Shown here: positions 9,028 through 18,386 of the stretch, piece after piece | How the letters are laid out: every line of letters starts with the position of its first letter | How positions within the stretch are numbered: the stretch's first letter is position 1 | Assembly (NCBI RefSeq): GCF_027497355.1 | Contig: NZ_CP114909.1 | Coordinates: 6,220,001-6,284,000, forward strand | Direction: 5' to 3' | Length of the DNA stretch: 64,000 nt | Source of the DNA: Micromonospora sp. WMMA1947 | Lineage (GTDB): Bacteria; Actinomycetota; Actinomycetes; Mycobacteriales; Micromonosporaceae | Translations under genes and position numbers: made by a program | Notes under the pieces: model-generated | What the model was told of the DNA's origin: nothing | The model's input: the letters and a program-made list of their open reading frames with translations, nothing else | Databases searched by the model: none

Positions 9028-10311
9028 TCAGCCCCCGATGACCACCCGGCGCACGCCGGTCCAGCGCGCCGGGTCGGTGACCCGGCGGCCGTCGACCAGC
9101 ACCGTCACGCCCGGCAGGTCGGCCGGGGCGAGGGTGCGGTACTCCGCGTGGTCGGCCTGGATCACCGCGGCGCCGACCGGCTCGCCGTCGTAGCCGGGCA
9201 GGCCGTGCGCGACCAGTTCCTCGTTCGTGTACATCGGGTCCGAGACGTACGGCACGGCGCCCCGGCGGCGCAGCGCGTCCACGGTCGGGAAGACGCCGGA
9301 GAACGCGGTCTCCTTGACGCCACCCCGGTAGGCGGCGCCCAGCACCAGCACACCCACACCGGTCAGGTCGCCGTACGCGGCGGCGAGCAGGTCCACCGCG
9401 TACTCCGGCATGGCCGCGTTGGCCTCGCGGGCCGAGCGGACCACGGTGGCGGCCGGGTCGTTCCACAGGTACATCCGCGGGTAGATCGGGATGCAGTGGC
9501 CGCCGACCGCGATACCGGGCGAGTGGATGTGGCTGTACGGCTGCGTGTTGCACGCCTCGATGACCTTGGTGACGTCCACGCCGACGGTGTCGGCGAAGCG
9601 GGCGAACTGGTTCGCCAGGCCGATGTTCACGTCCCGGTAGGTCGTCTCGGCGAGCTTGGCCAGCTCGGAGGCCTCGGCCGAGCCGAGGTCCCACACGCCG
9701 TTGGGGCGGTCCAGGTCGGGCCGCTCGTCGAAGTCGAGCACCGCCTCGTAGAACCGCACGCCGTGCGCGGCCGACGCCTCGTCGATGCCGCCGACCAGCT
9801 TCGGGTAGCGGCGCAGGTCGGCGAAGACCCGGCCGGTGAGCACCCGCTCCGGGCTGAACACCAGGTGGAAGTCGGTGCCGGCGGTCAGGCCGGAACCCTC
9901 GGCGAGCATCGACGCCCACCGGGTACGGGTGGTGCCGACCGGCAGCGTGGTCTCGTAGCTGACCAGCGTGCCCGGCTTCAGCCCGCGGGCGATGGCCCGG
10001 GTGGCGTCGTCCATCCAGCCGAAGTCCGGCACGCCCTCGGCGTCCACGAACAGCGGCACGACCACGACGACCGCCTCCGACTCGGCGACCGCGGCGGCGG
10101 TGTCGGTGGTGGCCGACAGCAGGCCGGCGGCCACCGTCTCCTTGAGCTTGACGTCCAGGTCGGCCTCGCCCGGGAAGGGCACGGCACCGTCGTTCACCAG
10201 CTGGACGACCCGCTCGGAGACGTCGGCGCCGATCACCCGGTGCCCCTTGGACGCGAACTGCACGGCCAGCGGCAGACCGATCTTGCCGAGCGCGACGACG
10301 CAGATGTTCAT
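9028..10311 (-). CDS. wbpA: UDP-HexNAc 6-dehydrogenase (WbpA/WecC type)
   Basis: 427 aa. It starts with the Rossmann segment MNICVVALGKIGLPLA and has the UDP-sugar dehydrogenase centre: YETTLPVGTTR, FSPERVLTGR, ELAKLAETTYRDVNIGLANQ and catalytic Cys273 in VGGHCIPIYP. It oxidises C6 of a UDP-N-acetylhexosamine to the uronic acid with two NAD+. Both the WecC (UDP-ManNAc) and WbpA/WbpO (UDP-GlcNAc) subgroups share these motifs. I favour WbpA because WbpB, D, E and I types are all present in the locus. It is the third gene of a minus-strand run with two glycosyltransferases (spacing three bases from the GT2 gene) and is followed by a terminator. Confidence 0.9.
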   Translation of the reverse strand: MNICVVALGKIGLPLAVQFASKGHRVIGADVSERVVQLVNDGAVPFPGEADLDVKLKETVAAGLLSATTDTAAAVAESEAVVVVVPLFVDAEGVPDFGWMDDATRAIARGLKPGTLVSYETTLPVGTTRTRWASMLAEGSGLTAGTDFHLVFSPERVLTGRVFADLRRYPKLVGGIDEASAAHGVRFYEAVLDFDERPDLDRPNGVWDLGSAEASELAKLAETTYRDVNIGLANQFARFADTVGVDVTKVIEACNTQPYSHIHSPGIAVGGHCIPIYPRMYLWNDPAATVVRSAREANAAMPEYAVDLLAAAYGDLTGVGVLVLGAAYRGGVKETAFSGVFPTVDALRRRGAVPYVSDPMYTNEELVAHGLPGYDGEPVGAAVIQADHAEYRTLAPADLPGVTVLVDGRRVTDPARWTGVRRVVIGG

Positions 10312-10314
10312 GAA

Positions 10315-11883
10315 CTACTTTCCTCCAGAGGGCCAGATTCGGCGCAGGCGGGCAAGGAACCGACCGGGGGTCACCGGCGTGATCGCGACGATCACCTGGC
10401 CCTTGTGGTTCGTGGTGGGCGTGACGAGGTGCCATCGGACACCGCGCCGGGCCACCAGCCGGGGTGCGGAGACCGGGCGGTCGGTGCGCATCGGCGACGA
10501 GCCCGTCCCACCCAGGGCGGAGACCTCGGCGCGTACGATACGACGCTCGTCCGTCCCCGCGACGACCGCCAGCAACCGGTCCACCGCGAAGTCCGTCCGT
10601 ACGACGGTACCGGGGCCGGACGCCTCGATCGACGTGGCACCCGTCAGGTCGCCCACGCTGACGCGCAGCGCCTCCGCGCTCAGCTCGGCCAGCTCGGCCC
10701 AGCGGCTGCGCGCGGTGACCACCAGGGCCCGCGCCCCGGCGGCGTCGCGTCCCCAGGCCAGCTCGGTCGCGGTCAGCTTGGCCAGTATCGCGGCGGCACG
10801 CTCGGTCACGTCGTACCAGTCGTCCGGGTAGCCGAACGCCGGGTCGCGGAAGCCGACCTGGTCGGCGTACCAGCGGTCGCCCTCGATGACGACATCGGAC
10901 AGCGACCGGTCGGACTGCTGGCCGACGAGCGTGCGCAGCGCGTCGAGGTCACCGTCGCGCGCCACCGCCAGCCGCACCCGCTCCTCGGGCGCCATCCGGG
11001 CGGTGACCCCCTCGGTCAGGTACGCCTCGGCGAGCTTGCGGATCCGGTCGTGGACGTGCCGCTGCACGTCCGGGGAGAGGGCGAGGAACTCCGCGCGGAG
11101 CAGCTTCGCCACCTCCCAGGTGAAGTGGCGCACCAGCACCGCGTCCCGCCGCGGGCCGGGCTCGATCAGCCCGGCGACGAAACCGACGAGTTCCTCGGCG
11201 CAGCGCAGCCGCTCGGAGAATCGGCTGGCGTACGTGATGTTCTGGGCGTTGTCCCGCTTGACCGCGTAGTAGTACTCGTAGTCGCCGAGGACCGACACCT
11301 TCTTCGCCCGGAAGCACGCCTCCAGCGTGAACGGCTGGTCGCTGCCCATCGGCATGTCGGTGCGGTACCGCAGGCCGTACCGCTCGATCAGGTCCCGGCG
11401 GAACAGCTTGGTGTTCGACAACGACCAGGGCAGGTCGCTGTCGAACAGGTCGAGCCGCTCCTGGGTGGTGGCGTAGACGGCCTGGTGCACGTAGCGCTTG
11501 TTGGTGCCGACCATCCGGCCCAGCACCACGTCGGAGTCCCACCGGTCGGCGGCGTCGACCAGGCGCTCCAGCGCCTCCGGGCCGAGGTGGTCGTCCGAGC
11601 CGATGAAGAAGACGTACCGGCCGCGGGCGTGGTCGAGCGCCACGTTGCTCGGCGCCGCCGGGCCGCCGGAGTTGGCCTGGTGCAGCACTCGGAACGTGCC
11701 GGGGTACCGCTTGGCGTAGCGGTCCAGTTCGGCGCCGCTGCCGTCGGTGGAGCCGTCGTCGACGGCGACGACCTCCAGCCGGTCCAGGCCGATGGTCTGC
11801 CCGACCAGCGAGTCCAGGCAGGCGGTCAGGTACGGCATGGTGTTGTAGACCGCGACCACCACTGTCACGTCCGGCCCGCTCAT
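10315..11883 (-). CDS. GT2 glycosyltransferase, large, TarS-like layout
   Basis: 522 aa. The N-terminal GT-A domain has VTVVVAVYNTMPYL, VVAVDDGSTDGS (DXD region) and GSDDHLGPEALERLV. The acceptor part has DMPMGSDQPFTLEAC, after which come about 300 residues of helical and beta-rich C-terminal sequence ending ARLRRIWPSGGK. The same arrangement, GT-A then linker then C-terminal modules, occurs in TarS/TarP, which glycosylate poly(ribitol phosphate), and in actinobacterial CPS enzymes; the comparison is by layout only. The ATG at 11881-11883 overlaps the TGA of the preceding gene (ATGA), so translation is coupled. It likely transfers a sugar, possibly the diacetamido-mannuronate, to the wall polymer. 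Confidence 0.88.
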   Translation of the reverse strand: MSGPDVTVVVAVYNTMPYLTACLDSLVGQTIGLDRLEVVAVDDGSTDGSGAELDRYAKRYPGTFRVLHQANSGGPAAPSNVALDHARGRYVFFIGSDDHLGPEALERLVDAADRWDSDVVLGRMVGTNKRYVHQAVYATTQERLDLFDSDLPWSLSNTKLFRRDLIERYGLRYRTDMPMGSDQPFTLEACFRAKKVSVLGDYEYYYAVKRDNAQNITYASRFSERLRCAEELVGFVAGLIEPGPRRDAVLVRHFTWEVAKLLRAEFLALSPDVQRHVHDRIRKLAEAYLTEGVTARMAPEERVRLAVARDGDLDALRTLVGQQSDRSLSDVVIEGDRWYADQVGFRDPAFGYPDDWYDVTERAAAILAKLTATELAWGRDAAGARALVVTARSRWAELAELSAEALRVSVGDLTGATSIEASGPGTVVRTDFAVDRLLAVVAGTDERRIVRAEVSALGGTGSSPMRTDRPVSAPRLVARRGVRWHLVTPTTNHKGQVIVAITPVTPGRFLARLRRIWPSGGK

Positions 11884-13496
11884 GCCCCCACCTCCACCTG
11901 TGCCGGCTCCACCGGGGCGAGTGCCGGCGCCGGCCGGGGCGGCGCACCGGGCAGCAGCCGGGAGTAGACCTCGTCGAGCACCCGGGCCTGTGCCTCCCAG
12001 GTCCATCCGGCCAGCAGGCCCGGCCGGTCGTACGCGGCGCGGTACCGCTGCGGGTCGGCGAGCACCGCGGTGACCGCGCGGACGAAGTCGGTCACGTCCT
12101 CGGCGCGGAACACCTCGCCCTGACCGGTCTCCCGGACAGTCTCGGCCATGGTGCGCACGTCGGAGACGACGAGCGGCAGGCGGGCGTGTGAATACTCGAA
12201 GAACTTGGTGATCAGCGCGATCTCGTGGTTCGGCCAGTGCTGGATCGGGATGACGCCGACCTGCGCGCCGCTGAGGAACCGGACCACCTGGTGGTGCGGC
12301 ACGTACGGCAGCACGTGCAGCCGGTCCGCCACGCCCAGTTCGCCGGCCCGGGTGACCAGGCCCCGGACGTACGCCGAGTCGGGCTTGTTGACCACGAACG
12401 CGACGTGCGCGCCGGGCAGCCGGGGCAGCGCCTCCACCATCACCCCGAGGCCGCGCTTGGCGGCGGCCACCCCGCTGTAGACCAGCAGTGGCTCGTCCGG
12501 CCCGAGTCCGCAGCGGGCGCGAATGTCCGGCACCGGCTCGGCCGGGTCGGCCGGCAGCTCGTCCACGGCCGGTGCGTTCAGGACGACCGCCGGCCGGTCG
12601 GTCAGCCCGTGCTCGGTGCGCAGCAGGTCGGCCAGGCCACCGGAGACGGTCATGGTGGCGTCGGCGTACGGCACGTACTCCCGCTCGTGCGCCACGTTGC
12701 CTGGTAGCCAGCGGGCGTTGTCGCGCCACGGCTGCACGCCGGGCAGGTATTCGTGGGCGTCCCACAGCAGGGCGATCCGGCGCCCCTTCGCGGCGGCCCG
12801 GACCTTCGCGCGGGCGCCGACGCCGAGCATCCGGAAGTCGTTGGCGTGGATCAGGTCCGGCGCCAGCTCGTCGACCACCGGGCCGTAGGCCAGTTCGTAG
12901 TCCCACAGGCCCGGTTCCAGGCGCCGCCACGCGCCGTCGCCGCGCAGGCGGCGCCAGAACAGCGTGTACGCGCGGTCCCAGGGGCCGTCCAGCTTGCGGC
13001 CCTTGCGGGCCCGGGTGAGCTGACGGTTGCGGAACCCGACCCACTTGCGGGTGAGGCCGGACAGCTTCTCCTCGGCGCGCAGCGCGGCCCAGGGCAGCCC
13101 GCCCGGCCGGCCCGCGCCGGACTCGCGGGCCGCGACGGTGAGCGCCGCCCGGCGGACCGCCAGGTCCGCGCGCCAGGCCTTGACCGCCTGGGTACGGTGC
13201 GCCGCGATGCCGCTGGGCGGGTAGGCGAGCGGGTGCCGCAGCCAGGCCCGGCGGAACTCGTGCCGGCGGCGGGCCAGCGGTTCGGGCATCGGCACGAGGC
13301 GTACCTCGGCGGCGCCGAGGCGCCAGGTCTGCGGGCTGCCGACCGGCGCCCGCCCGAGCAGCACCACGTCCCAGCCGGCGTCGGCGGCGGAACGGGCCGC
13401 CTTCTGCACCCGGGAGTCACCGATGACCCCGTTGTCCACCAGCATGACGACCCGTCCCCGGGTGCCCGTCGCTGCGGTCGTGCCGTCAGATCCCAT
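11880..13496 (-). CDS. GT4-like glycosyltransferase (paralogue A)
   Basis: 538 aa. A Rossmann start (RGRVVMLVDNGVIGDSRVQ) is followed by a middle region rich in Arg. The GT-B donor half contains DLIHANDFRMLGVGARA, LLWDAHEYLPG, PLLVYSGVAAAKRGLGVMVE and NHEIALITKFFEYSHARLPLVVSD. These are nucleotide-sugar binding motifs of GT4-like enzymes. It has a close paralogue at 21979-23616 that shares nearly every one of these blocks. ATG 13496 is preferred, since homology to the paralogue starts a few residues after it; GTG 13523 is an alternative. It is the first gene of the unit GT4, GT2, dehydrogenase. Substrate unknown. Confidence 0.85.
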   Translation of the reverse strand: MGSDGTTAATGTRGRVVMLVDNGVIGDSRVQKAARSAADAGWDVVLLGRAPVGSPQTWRLGAAEVRLVPMPEPLARRRHEFRRAWLRHPLAYPPSGIAAHRTQAVKAWRADLAVRRAALTVAARESGAGRPGGLPWAALRAEEKLSGLTRKWVGFRNRQLTRARKGRKLDGPWDRAYTLFWRRLRGDGAWRRLEPGLWDYELAYGPVVDELAPDLIHANDFRMLGVGARAKVRAAAKGRRIALLWDAHEYLPGVQPWRDNARWLPGNVAHEREYVPYADATMTVSGGLADLLRTEHGLTDRPAVVLNAPAVDELPADPAEPVPDIRARCGLGPDEPLLVYSGVAAAKRGLGVMVEALPRLPGAHVAFVVNKPDSAYVRGLVTRAGELGVADRLHVLPYVPHHQVVRFLSGAQVGVIPIQHWPNHEIALITKFFEYSHARLPLVVSDVRTMAETVRETGQGEVFRAEDVTDFVRAVTAVLADPQRYRAAYDRPGLLAGWTWEAQARVLDEVYSRLLPGAPPRPAPALAPVEPAQVEVGA

Positions 13497-13725
13497 TCCT
13501 GCCCGTTTCGTCGTCGCCAGCACCGCGCCCGCGGACCCGAGCGAGTCTACGACAGCGGATCGGGCCCGGACGCCCGCCGCCGCCGGTGCCCCCCGACCTG
13601 CTGTGACTGTTGCTACCCTCCACCCTGTTCAACGACCGGCGCCCGCTCCGGGTCGTTCGCCGGGTCGCCGGTCGCGCCACGCGGGCCTTCGGCCAACCCC
13701 AGCTCAGCGCGAACGGGACCGCACA

Positions 13726-14916
13726 ATGGACGTGGTGACCACCGAGGAACCCCGCCGGCCCGCACCAGCCCCGCCGACCGGGCCGGCCACAGCCGAGCGC
13801 GCCCGGCCGGGCCCCGTCCGACGGCTGCGCGACGCCGCCCGGGACGCGGCGCCCGCGCTGGCGGTGTACGCGGTGATCCGGCTCGTCGGCGTCCTTGCCG
13901 TCTACGTCTGGGCCCGCTCGCTCAACCTCTCCCCGGTGCGCGAGCTGACGCTGTCCGACGCCACGTACTACCTCGCCATCGCCCAGCGGGGCTACGACGG
14001 GTACGAACGGGTGCAGAGCGACATGGCGTTCTTCCCGCTCTACCCGGCCCTGATCGGCGTGGTCGAACGGGTCACCCCGCTCGGCCCGCGTACCGCCGGG
14101 CTCGCGGTGGCCGCGCTGGCCGGCCTGGCGGCGGCCTGGGCGCTGTACGCGATCGGCTCGTACCTGCACGACCGTCGCACCGGCGTGCTGCTCGCCGCGC
14201 TCTGGGCGGCGCTGCCGCACGCGATCGTGCAGTCGATGGCCTACAGCGAGACGCTGTTCACCGCCCTGGCCGCGTGGACGCTGTACGCGCTGCTGCGCCG
14301 CCACTGGCTGACCGCGGGCGTGCTCTGCCTGTTCGCCGGCCTGACCCGGCCCACCGCCTCGTCGCTGATCCCGGTGGTCGGCCTGGCCGCGCTGCTCGCC
14401 GTCATCCGGCGCCGGGACGGCTGGCGCCCGTGGGTGGCCATGCTGCTCGCCCCGGCCGGCTGGCTCGCCTACCTGGCCTGGGTGGGCGTCCAGACCGGGC
14501 GGCCGGACGGCTGGTTCCACATCCAGTCCGCCGGCTGGCGCAGCCACTTCGACTTCGGCGTGGACACGGTGCGGCGCGGACGCGAGGTGCTGGCGGTGTC
14601 CGCGACGCCGCAGATGCTCGTGGTGAGCCTGGTGCTGCTGCTGGCGCTGATGTTCTTCGTGCTGAGCGTGATCGACCGCCAGCCCTGGGAACTGCTGCTG
14701 TTCAGCGGGCTGATGCTGGTCACCACGATCGGCGCGGCGGGCTACTACCACTCGAAGGCGCGGTTCCTGGTGCCGGCGTTCGCGCTGCTGCTGCCGGCCG
14801 CCGTCGGCCTGGCCCGGGCCGGCCGGGCCCGGGCCGTCACGGTGCTGGTCGCGCTCACCGCGTTCTCGACCTACTTCGGCGGCTACCTGCTGCTCATCTG
14901 GACCAGGTCGCCGTGA
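13726..14916 (+). CDS. Membrane mannosyltransferase-like protein (PIG-V type, GT-C)
   Basis: 396 aa with about ten membrane helices. Close to the N-terminus are LSDATYYLAIAQRGYDG and MAFFPLYPALIGVVER, the pattern (Asp in the first external loop, then YxxIAxxGY and FFPLYP) seen in bacterial PIG-V-like GT-C mannosyltransferases. These use polyprenyl-phosphate sugars on the outer side of the membrane. A Pro-rich cytoplasmic leader of about 40 residues precedes the first helix. It runs opposite to both neighbours; the stop is three bases from that of the next membrane gene. Start ATG 13726 lacks a clear ribosome site. It could add an outer sugar to the wall polymer, which is inference. Confidence 0.82.
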   Translation: MDVVTTEEPRRPAPAPPTGPATAERARPGPVRRLRDAARDAAPALAVYAVIRLVGVLAVYVWARSLNLSPVRELTLSDATYYLAIAQRGYDGYERVQSDMAFFPLYPALIGVVERVTPLGPRTAGLAVAALAGLAAAWALYAIGSYLHDRRTGVLLAALWAALPHAIVQSMAYSETLFTALAAWTLYALLRRHWLTAGVLCLFAGLTRPTASSLIPVVGLAALLAVIRRRDGWRPWVAMLLAPAGWLAYLAWVGVQTGRPDGWFHIQSAGWRSHFDFGVDTVRRGREVLAVSATPQMLVVSLVLLLALMFFVLSVIDRQPWELLLFSGLMLVTTIGAAGYYHSKARFLVPAFALLLPAAVGLARAGRARAVTVLVALTAFSTYFGGYLLLIWTRSP

Positions 14917-14919
14917 CGC

Positions 14920-16827
14920 TCACCGGGTGAGCGGGCGGACGTCCCACAGCCAGACGTCCGCCACCCGCTGCCCCGGCCCGTAGAGCGCGTCGAGCACCAC
15001 CTTGAGGTCGTCGTGGCGGCGGGCCCGGTCCGGCAGCGCCACCGCGTCGGCCTTCCAGTGCCGCACGTCGGCGCGGGCCTGCTCGACGTCGGCCGGGCCG
15101 ACCGCGGTGTCCCGCTGGCCCCGCGACACGGCGGTGAGCAGCTTCGCGGTCGGCTGCGGCTCGACGCCCCACCGGCCGGTGTTGTCGGTCTTGGAGACCG
15201 GCGCGAGGAAGTACCCCTCCGGGACGGCGAAGCCGGCCAGCGCCGCGGAACTCCAGTACAGCGACGTCATGCCGTCGACCGGGACCGGCACCAGGGTGCG
15301 GCCGGGAGCGACGTGGTCCTTCCAGACGCCGGCGGTGACGAAGTCCGGCACCGGGTTGCGCCCGCGCGCCTCCAGCGGGGTCGGCAGGATCGGCAGCAGC
15401 GCGGCGAGCAGCGCCACAGCGGCCAGGCGGGGCACCAGCCGGCCGGCCTCGCCGACCCGTACCCGGGCCACCCGGTCCCCGGCGACCGCGAACAGCACGC
15501 CGAGCGCCACCGTGGTGATCAGCGCGAACCGGGACACCACCACCGAGTCGAACACCGGCAGCTCGGACACCAGCGCGAACGGCGCCGGCACGTCGGTGCG
15601 CCGGGTGCCGACGGTCCAGGTGGTGCCGATCGAGAACACGGCCGAGATCAGCGCGACCACGGCGAGCACCCGGACCACGATCTCGCGGCGCAGCCACCAG
15701 GCGGCGCCGACCGCGAGGATCACCACCGACCAGCCGTAGAAGCTGGCCTGCTCGGTGGTGTTCGGGCCCCAGCGCAGGGCGCTGGTGGGGCTGCCGGCCA
15801 CGGACTCGGTGGCGTACCGCACGAACGACCCGAGGGTCAGCGCGTAGACGTCCGGGTTGCCCGGGTGACCGACCCGGTGCTGCGGGCCGGCGAACTGCAT
15901 CCACAGCGGGTACGCGGCGGCGGCCCCGACCAGTACACCGGTCACGGCGAGGCCGCCGAGCATCGGCCGGGCCCGGCGCAGCGCCTCGCGCGGCCGGAAG
16001 ATCACGTAGCCGATCACCATCATCAGGCAGCCGAGCGCGGTCAGGAACAGGATCTCCAGGCTGACGAAGAACTGCGCCGTCACGAGCGCGCCCAGCACCA
16101 GGCCGTCGCGTACCGGGCGGCCGTCCCGGGCCAGCCGGATCACCCGCCAGAGGATGAACGGCACCAGCCACTGGGCGGTGATGTGCGGGTGGCCGTTGCT
16201 GTGCGACACCAGCGCCGGCGCGAAGGCGCAGAACAGGCCACCGGCGAACGCCGCCACCCGGGACGAGACCAGGTTCCGGGACAGCACGTGGTACCAGGCG
16301 TACGCGGTGCCGGCCAGGTTGAGCGTGATGAACAGCAGGTACGCGAACGGCGCCCCGAACAGCAGGGTGACCGGGGACAGCACCAGCCCGGGCAGCTGCA
16401 TGCCGACGTTCGTCATCAGGTTCACGCCGTCCGGGGCGTTCTGCAACGTGGTGAAGAACGGGTTCTCCAGGTTGCTGACCGCGTGCGCGGCGTACGCCAG
16501 CATCCACTCGTTGAAGCCCTGGTCGTTGGGGCGGCTGCCGAGCAGCCGGCCGTCCGGATTCACCCAGCCCCGGCCGGTCACCCAGAACGCGCCGGCCAGG
16601 AAGATCGCCGCGACCAGCAGGTCCGGCCGCATCCGGCGCCAACGCGACGGGCGGTCGGTGTCCTCCGCCGTGGCGGCCTCCGGCTGCGCCGGGCGCGGCG
16701 GCGTGGCCTCGGCGGGCCGGTCCGCGCCGTCGGCGGCCGGCGGCTTCGCGGTCTCGTCGGTGGCGTCGGCCACCGATCCACCGGCGTCTGCGGTGCGGGT
16801 ACGGGTCTCGGGCCCGGGGGCGGTCAT
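14920..16827 (-). CDS. Large polytopic membrane protein, GT-C-like, unknown
   Basis: 635 aa from ATG 16827. A charged, Pro/Ala-rich cytoplasmic leader of about 65 residues precedes about eleven membrane helices, and a soluble C-terminal domain of about 150 residues follows (from VPVPVDGMTSLYW to the end). The first external loop contains FNEWMLAYAAHAVSNLENPFF and SNGHPHITAQWLVPF lies further on; similar loops occur in actinobacterial GT-C/YfhO-like membrane proteins. I do not recognise a defined family. A TACACT box at 16836-16841 lies eight bases before ATG 16827, so a leaderless transcript is likely and longer upstream frames are not needed. Its place inside the locus suggests polymer modification. 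Confidence 0.8.
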   Translation of the reverse strand: MTAPGPETRTRTADAGGSVADATDETAKPPAADGADRPAEATPPRPAQPEAATAEDTDRPSRWRRMRPDLLVAAIFLAGAFWVTGRGWVNPDGRLLGSRPNDQGFNEWMLAYAAHAVSNLENPFFTTLQNAPDGVNLMTNVGMQLPGLVLSPVTLLFGAPFAYLLFITLNLAGTAYAWYHVLSRNLVSSRVAAFAGGLFCAFAPALVSHSNGHPHITAQWLVPFILWRVIRLARDGRPVRDGLVLGALVTAQFFVSLEILFLTALGCLMMVIGYVIFRPREALRRARPMLGGLAVTGVLVGAAAAYPLWMQFAGPQHRVGHPGNPDVYALTLGSFVRYATESVAGSPTSALRWGPNTTEQASFYGWSVVILAVGAAWWLRREIVVRVLAVVALISAVFSIGTTWTVGTRRTDVPAPFALVSELPVFDSVVVSRFALITTVALGVLFAVAGDRVARVRVGEAGRLVPRLAAVALLAALLPILPTPLEARGRNPVPDFVTAGVWKDHVAPGRTLVPVPVDGMTSLYWSSAALAGFAVPEGYFLAPVSKTDNTGRWGVEPQPTAKLLTAVSRGQRDTAVGPADVEQARADVRHWKADAVALPDRARRHDDLKVVLDALYGPGQRVADVWLWDVRPLTR

Positions 16828-17266
16828 GGCGCCGTAGTGTACGCAAGCCGGGCAGCGGCGCCGGGCCAGGCTCGCCCGGCCCGGTGAAGAGTCGGCGACG
16901 ATCCGCCGACGGCGGGACGTACCCGCGGTGACCGGGCCGCGCCGCGGCGGGCGCACCCCGCCGGCCGGGCACCCGGCGGGCCGGGGTGATCCGGCCGGTT
17001 CGGTTAGGCTGGTCCCTCGTGTCCCGTTCCATGCCACCGGTCACCGTGCTCCCCGTCGGGGCGGCGGCGTCCGGTGACGGCGGGTGGCCCGGCCCACCAT
17101 CGCGCACCGGCCGTGTCCGCGTACGTCGTCCGGCGGCGGCCGGGGCACTACTATTCCTAGGGCCTGCGGGCACCGGCCCGGCCACCCGGCCGGGGTCCAC
17201 GGCCTCCCGACTCGGGCGGCGGCCGGTCCGCACCGAGAATCCGTCGCAGATCACGAGGAGTCACGT
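16828..17266 (+). promoter_or_regulatory. 439-base intergenic region with a promoter-like TACTAT box
   Basis: This gap separates divergent genes. Next to the left gene is the TACACT box described there. TACTAT at 17149-17154 is a very good -10 for the epimerase gene and would give a leader of about 105 bases with GAGGAG before GTG 17267. A second box, TAGGCT (17005-17010), lies eight bases before a GTG at 17019 that opens an 83-codon frame ending in the overlap with the epimerase start; the peptide is low-complexity and I do not call it a gene. No riboswitch was recognised. Confidence 0.45.
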
Positions 17267-18352
17267 GTGAAGGTCGTCAGCATCGTCGGCGCCCGACCGC
17301 AGTTGGTGAAGCTGGCGCCCATCGCGGCGGCGTTCGCCGAGGACGGGTGCGAGCACGTGATCGTGCACACCGGCCAGCACTACGACGCCGACCTGTCCGA
17401 CGTCTTCTTTTCCGGTCTCGGCATCCCCGACCCGGACGTGCACCTCGGGATCGGCTCCGGCAGCCACGGCGTGCAGACCGGCAACACGCTGGCCGCCCTG
17501 GACCCGGTACTCGCCGCCGAGGCCCCGGACTGGGTGCTGGTGTACGGCGACACCAACTCGACGCTGGCCGGCACGCTCTCGGCGGTCAAGCAGCACCTGC
17601 GGGTGGCGCACCTGGAGGCCGGGCTGCGGTCGTTCAACCGGCGGATGCCGGAGGAGCACAACCGGGTGCTCACCGACCACGCCGCCGACCTGCTGCTCGC
17701 CCCCACCGAGGAAGCCGTCCGGCACCTGGCCACGGAGGGCCTGGCCGCCCGTACCGAACTGGTCGGCGACGTCATGGTGGACGTCTGCCTGCGGGTCCGC
17801 GACGACGTGGCCCGGGGTGGGCAGCCCCGCCCGGCGCTGCCCGACGGCATCGACCCGGACGCGCCGTACCTGCTCGCCACCCTGCACCGCGCGGAGAACA
17901 CCGACGACCCGACGCGGCTCGCCGCGCTGCTCGACGCGCTCGCCGACCTGCCCGTGCCGGTCGCGCTGCTGGCCCACCCGCGGCTGGTCGCCCGCGCCGA
18001 CGAGCACGGCCTGAAGCTGACCCGGGGCGCGCTGCACGCCGGCCGGCCGCTGCCGTACGCCGCGATGGTGGCCGCCGTGGTCGGCTCCGCCGGCGTGGTC
18101 ACCGACTCGGGCGGCCTGCAGAAGGAGGCGTACCTGCTGGACCGGCCGTGCACCACGCTGCGCACCGAGACGGAGTGGGTCGAGACGCTCGCCGACGGCT
18201 GGAACGTGCTGGTGCCGGACCCGCGCGAGCTGGGCGCCCGGTGGGCGGCCACCGCGACGCGGCCCGCCCCGGACGCGCCGCGCGGCACCCCGTACGGTGA
18301 CGGCCGGGCGGCCCGGCGGGTCGCCGAGACGCTGCGACGGCACCTGGCATGA
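17267..18352 (+). CDS. wecB: UDP-N-acetylglucosamine 2-epimerase, WbpI/WecB type
   Basis: 361 aa, GTG start with GAGGAG ribosome site. The family motifs are all there: VSIVGARPQLVKLAPI, HTGQHYDADLSDVFF, VYGDTNSTLAG, HLEAGLRSFNRRMPEEHNR, TLHRAENTD and VTDSGGLQKEA. It is a non-hydrolysing 2-epimerase acting on a UDP-GlcNAc derivative. The SDVFFSGLGIPDP stretch and the following SHGVQTG resemble WbpI, which epimerises UDP-GlcNAc3NAcA to the manno form, more than E. coli WecB. With WbpA, B, D and E types in the same locus, the WbpI role is favoured but not proved. It leads a plus-strand run with two glycosyltransferases. Confidence 0.9.
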   Translation: MKVVSIVGARPQLVKLAPIAAAFAEDGCEHVIVHTGQHYDADLSDVFFSGLGIPDPDVHLGIGSGSHGVQTGNTLAALDPVLAAEAPDWVLVYGDTNSTLAGTLSAVKQHLRVAHLEAGLRSFNRRMPEEHNRVLTDHAADLLLAPTEEAVRHLATEGLAARTELVGDVMVDVCLRVRDDVARGGQPRPALPDGIDPDAPYLLATLHRAENTDDPTRLAALLDALADLPVPVALLAHPRLVARADEHGLKLTRGALHAGRPLPYAAMVAAVVGSAGVVTDSGGLQKEAYLLDRPCTTLRTETEWVETLADGWNVLVPDPRELGARWAATATRPAPDAPRGTPYGDGRAARRVAETLRRHLA

Positions 18353-18386
18353 CGACGCGCTCCCTCCTCACGATCGGTTATCCGCG

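Noticed and set aside
9148..11967. 939-codon plus-strand frame
   Set aside because: It is antisense to the dehydrogenase and GT2 genes, both with clear catalytic motifs; no domain is visible in the antisense product.
17019..17270. 83-codon leaderless frame ending over the epimerase start
   Set aside because: It has a TAGGCT box, but the peptide is low-complexity and overlaps the leader of the epimerase; not enough to call a gene.
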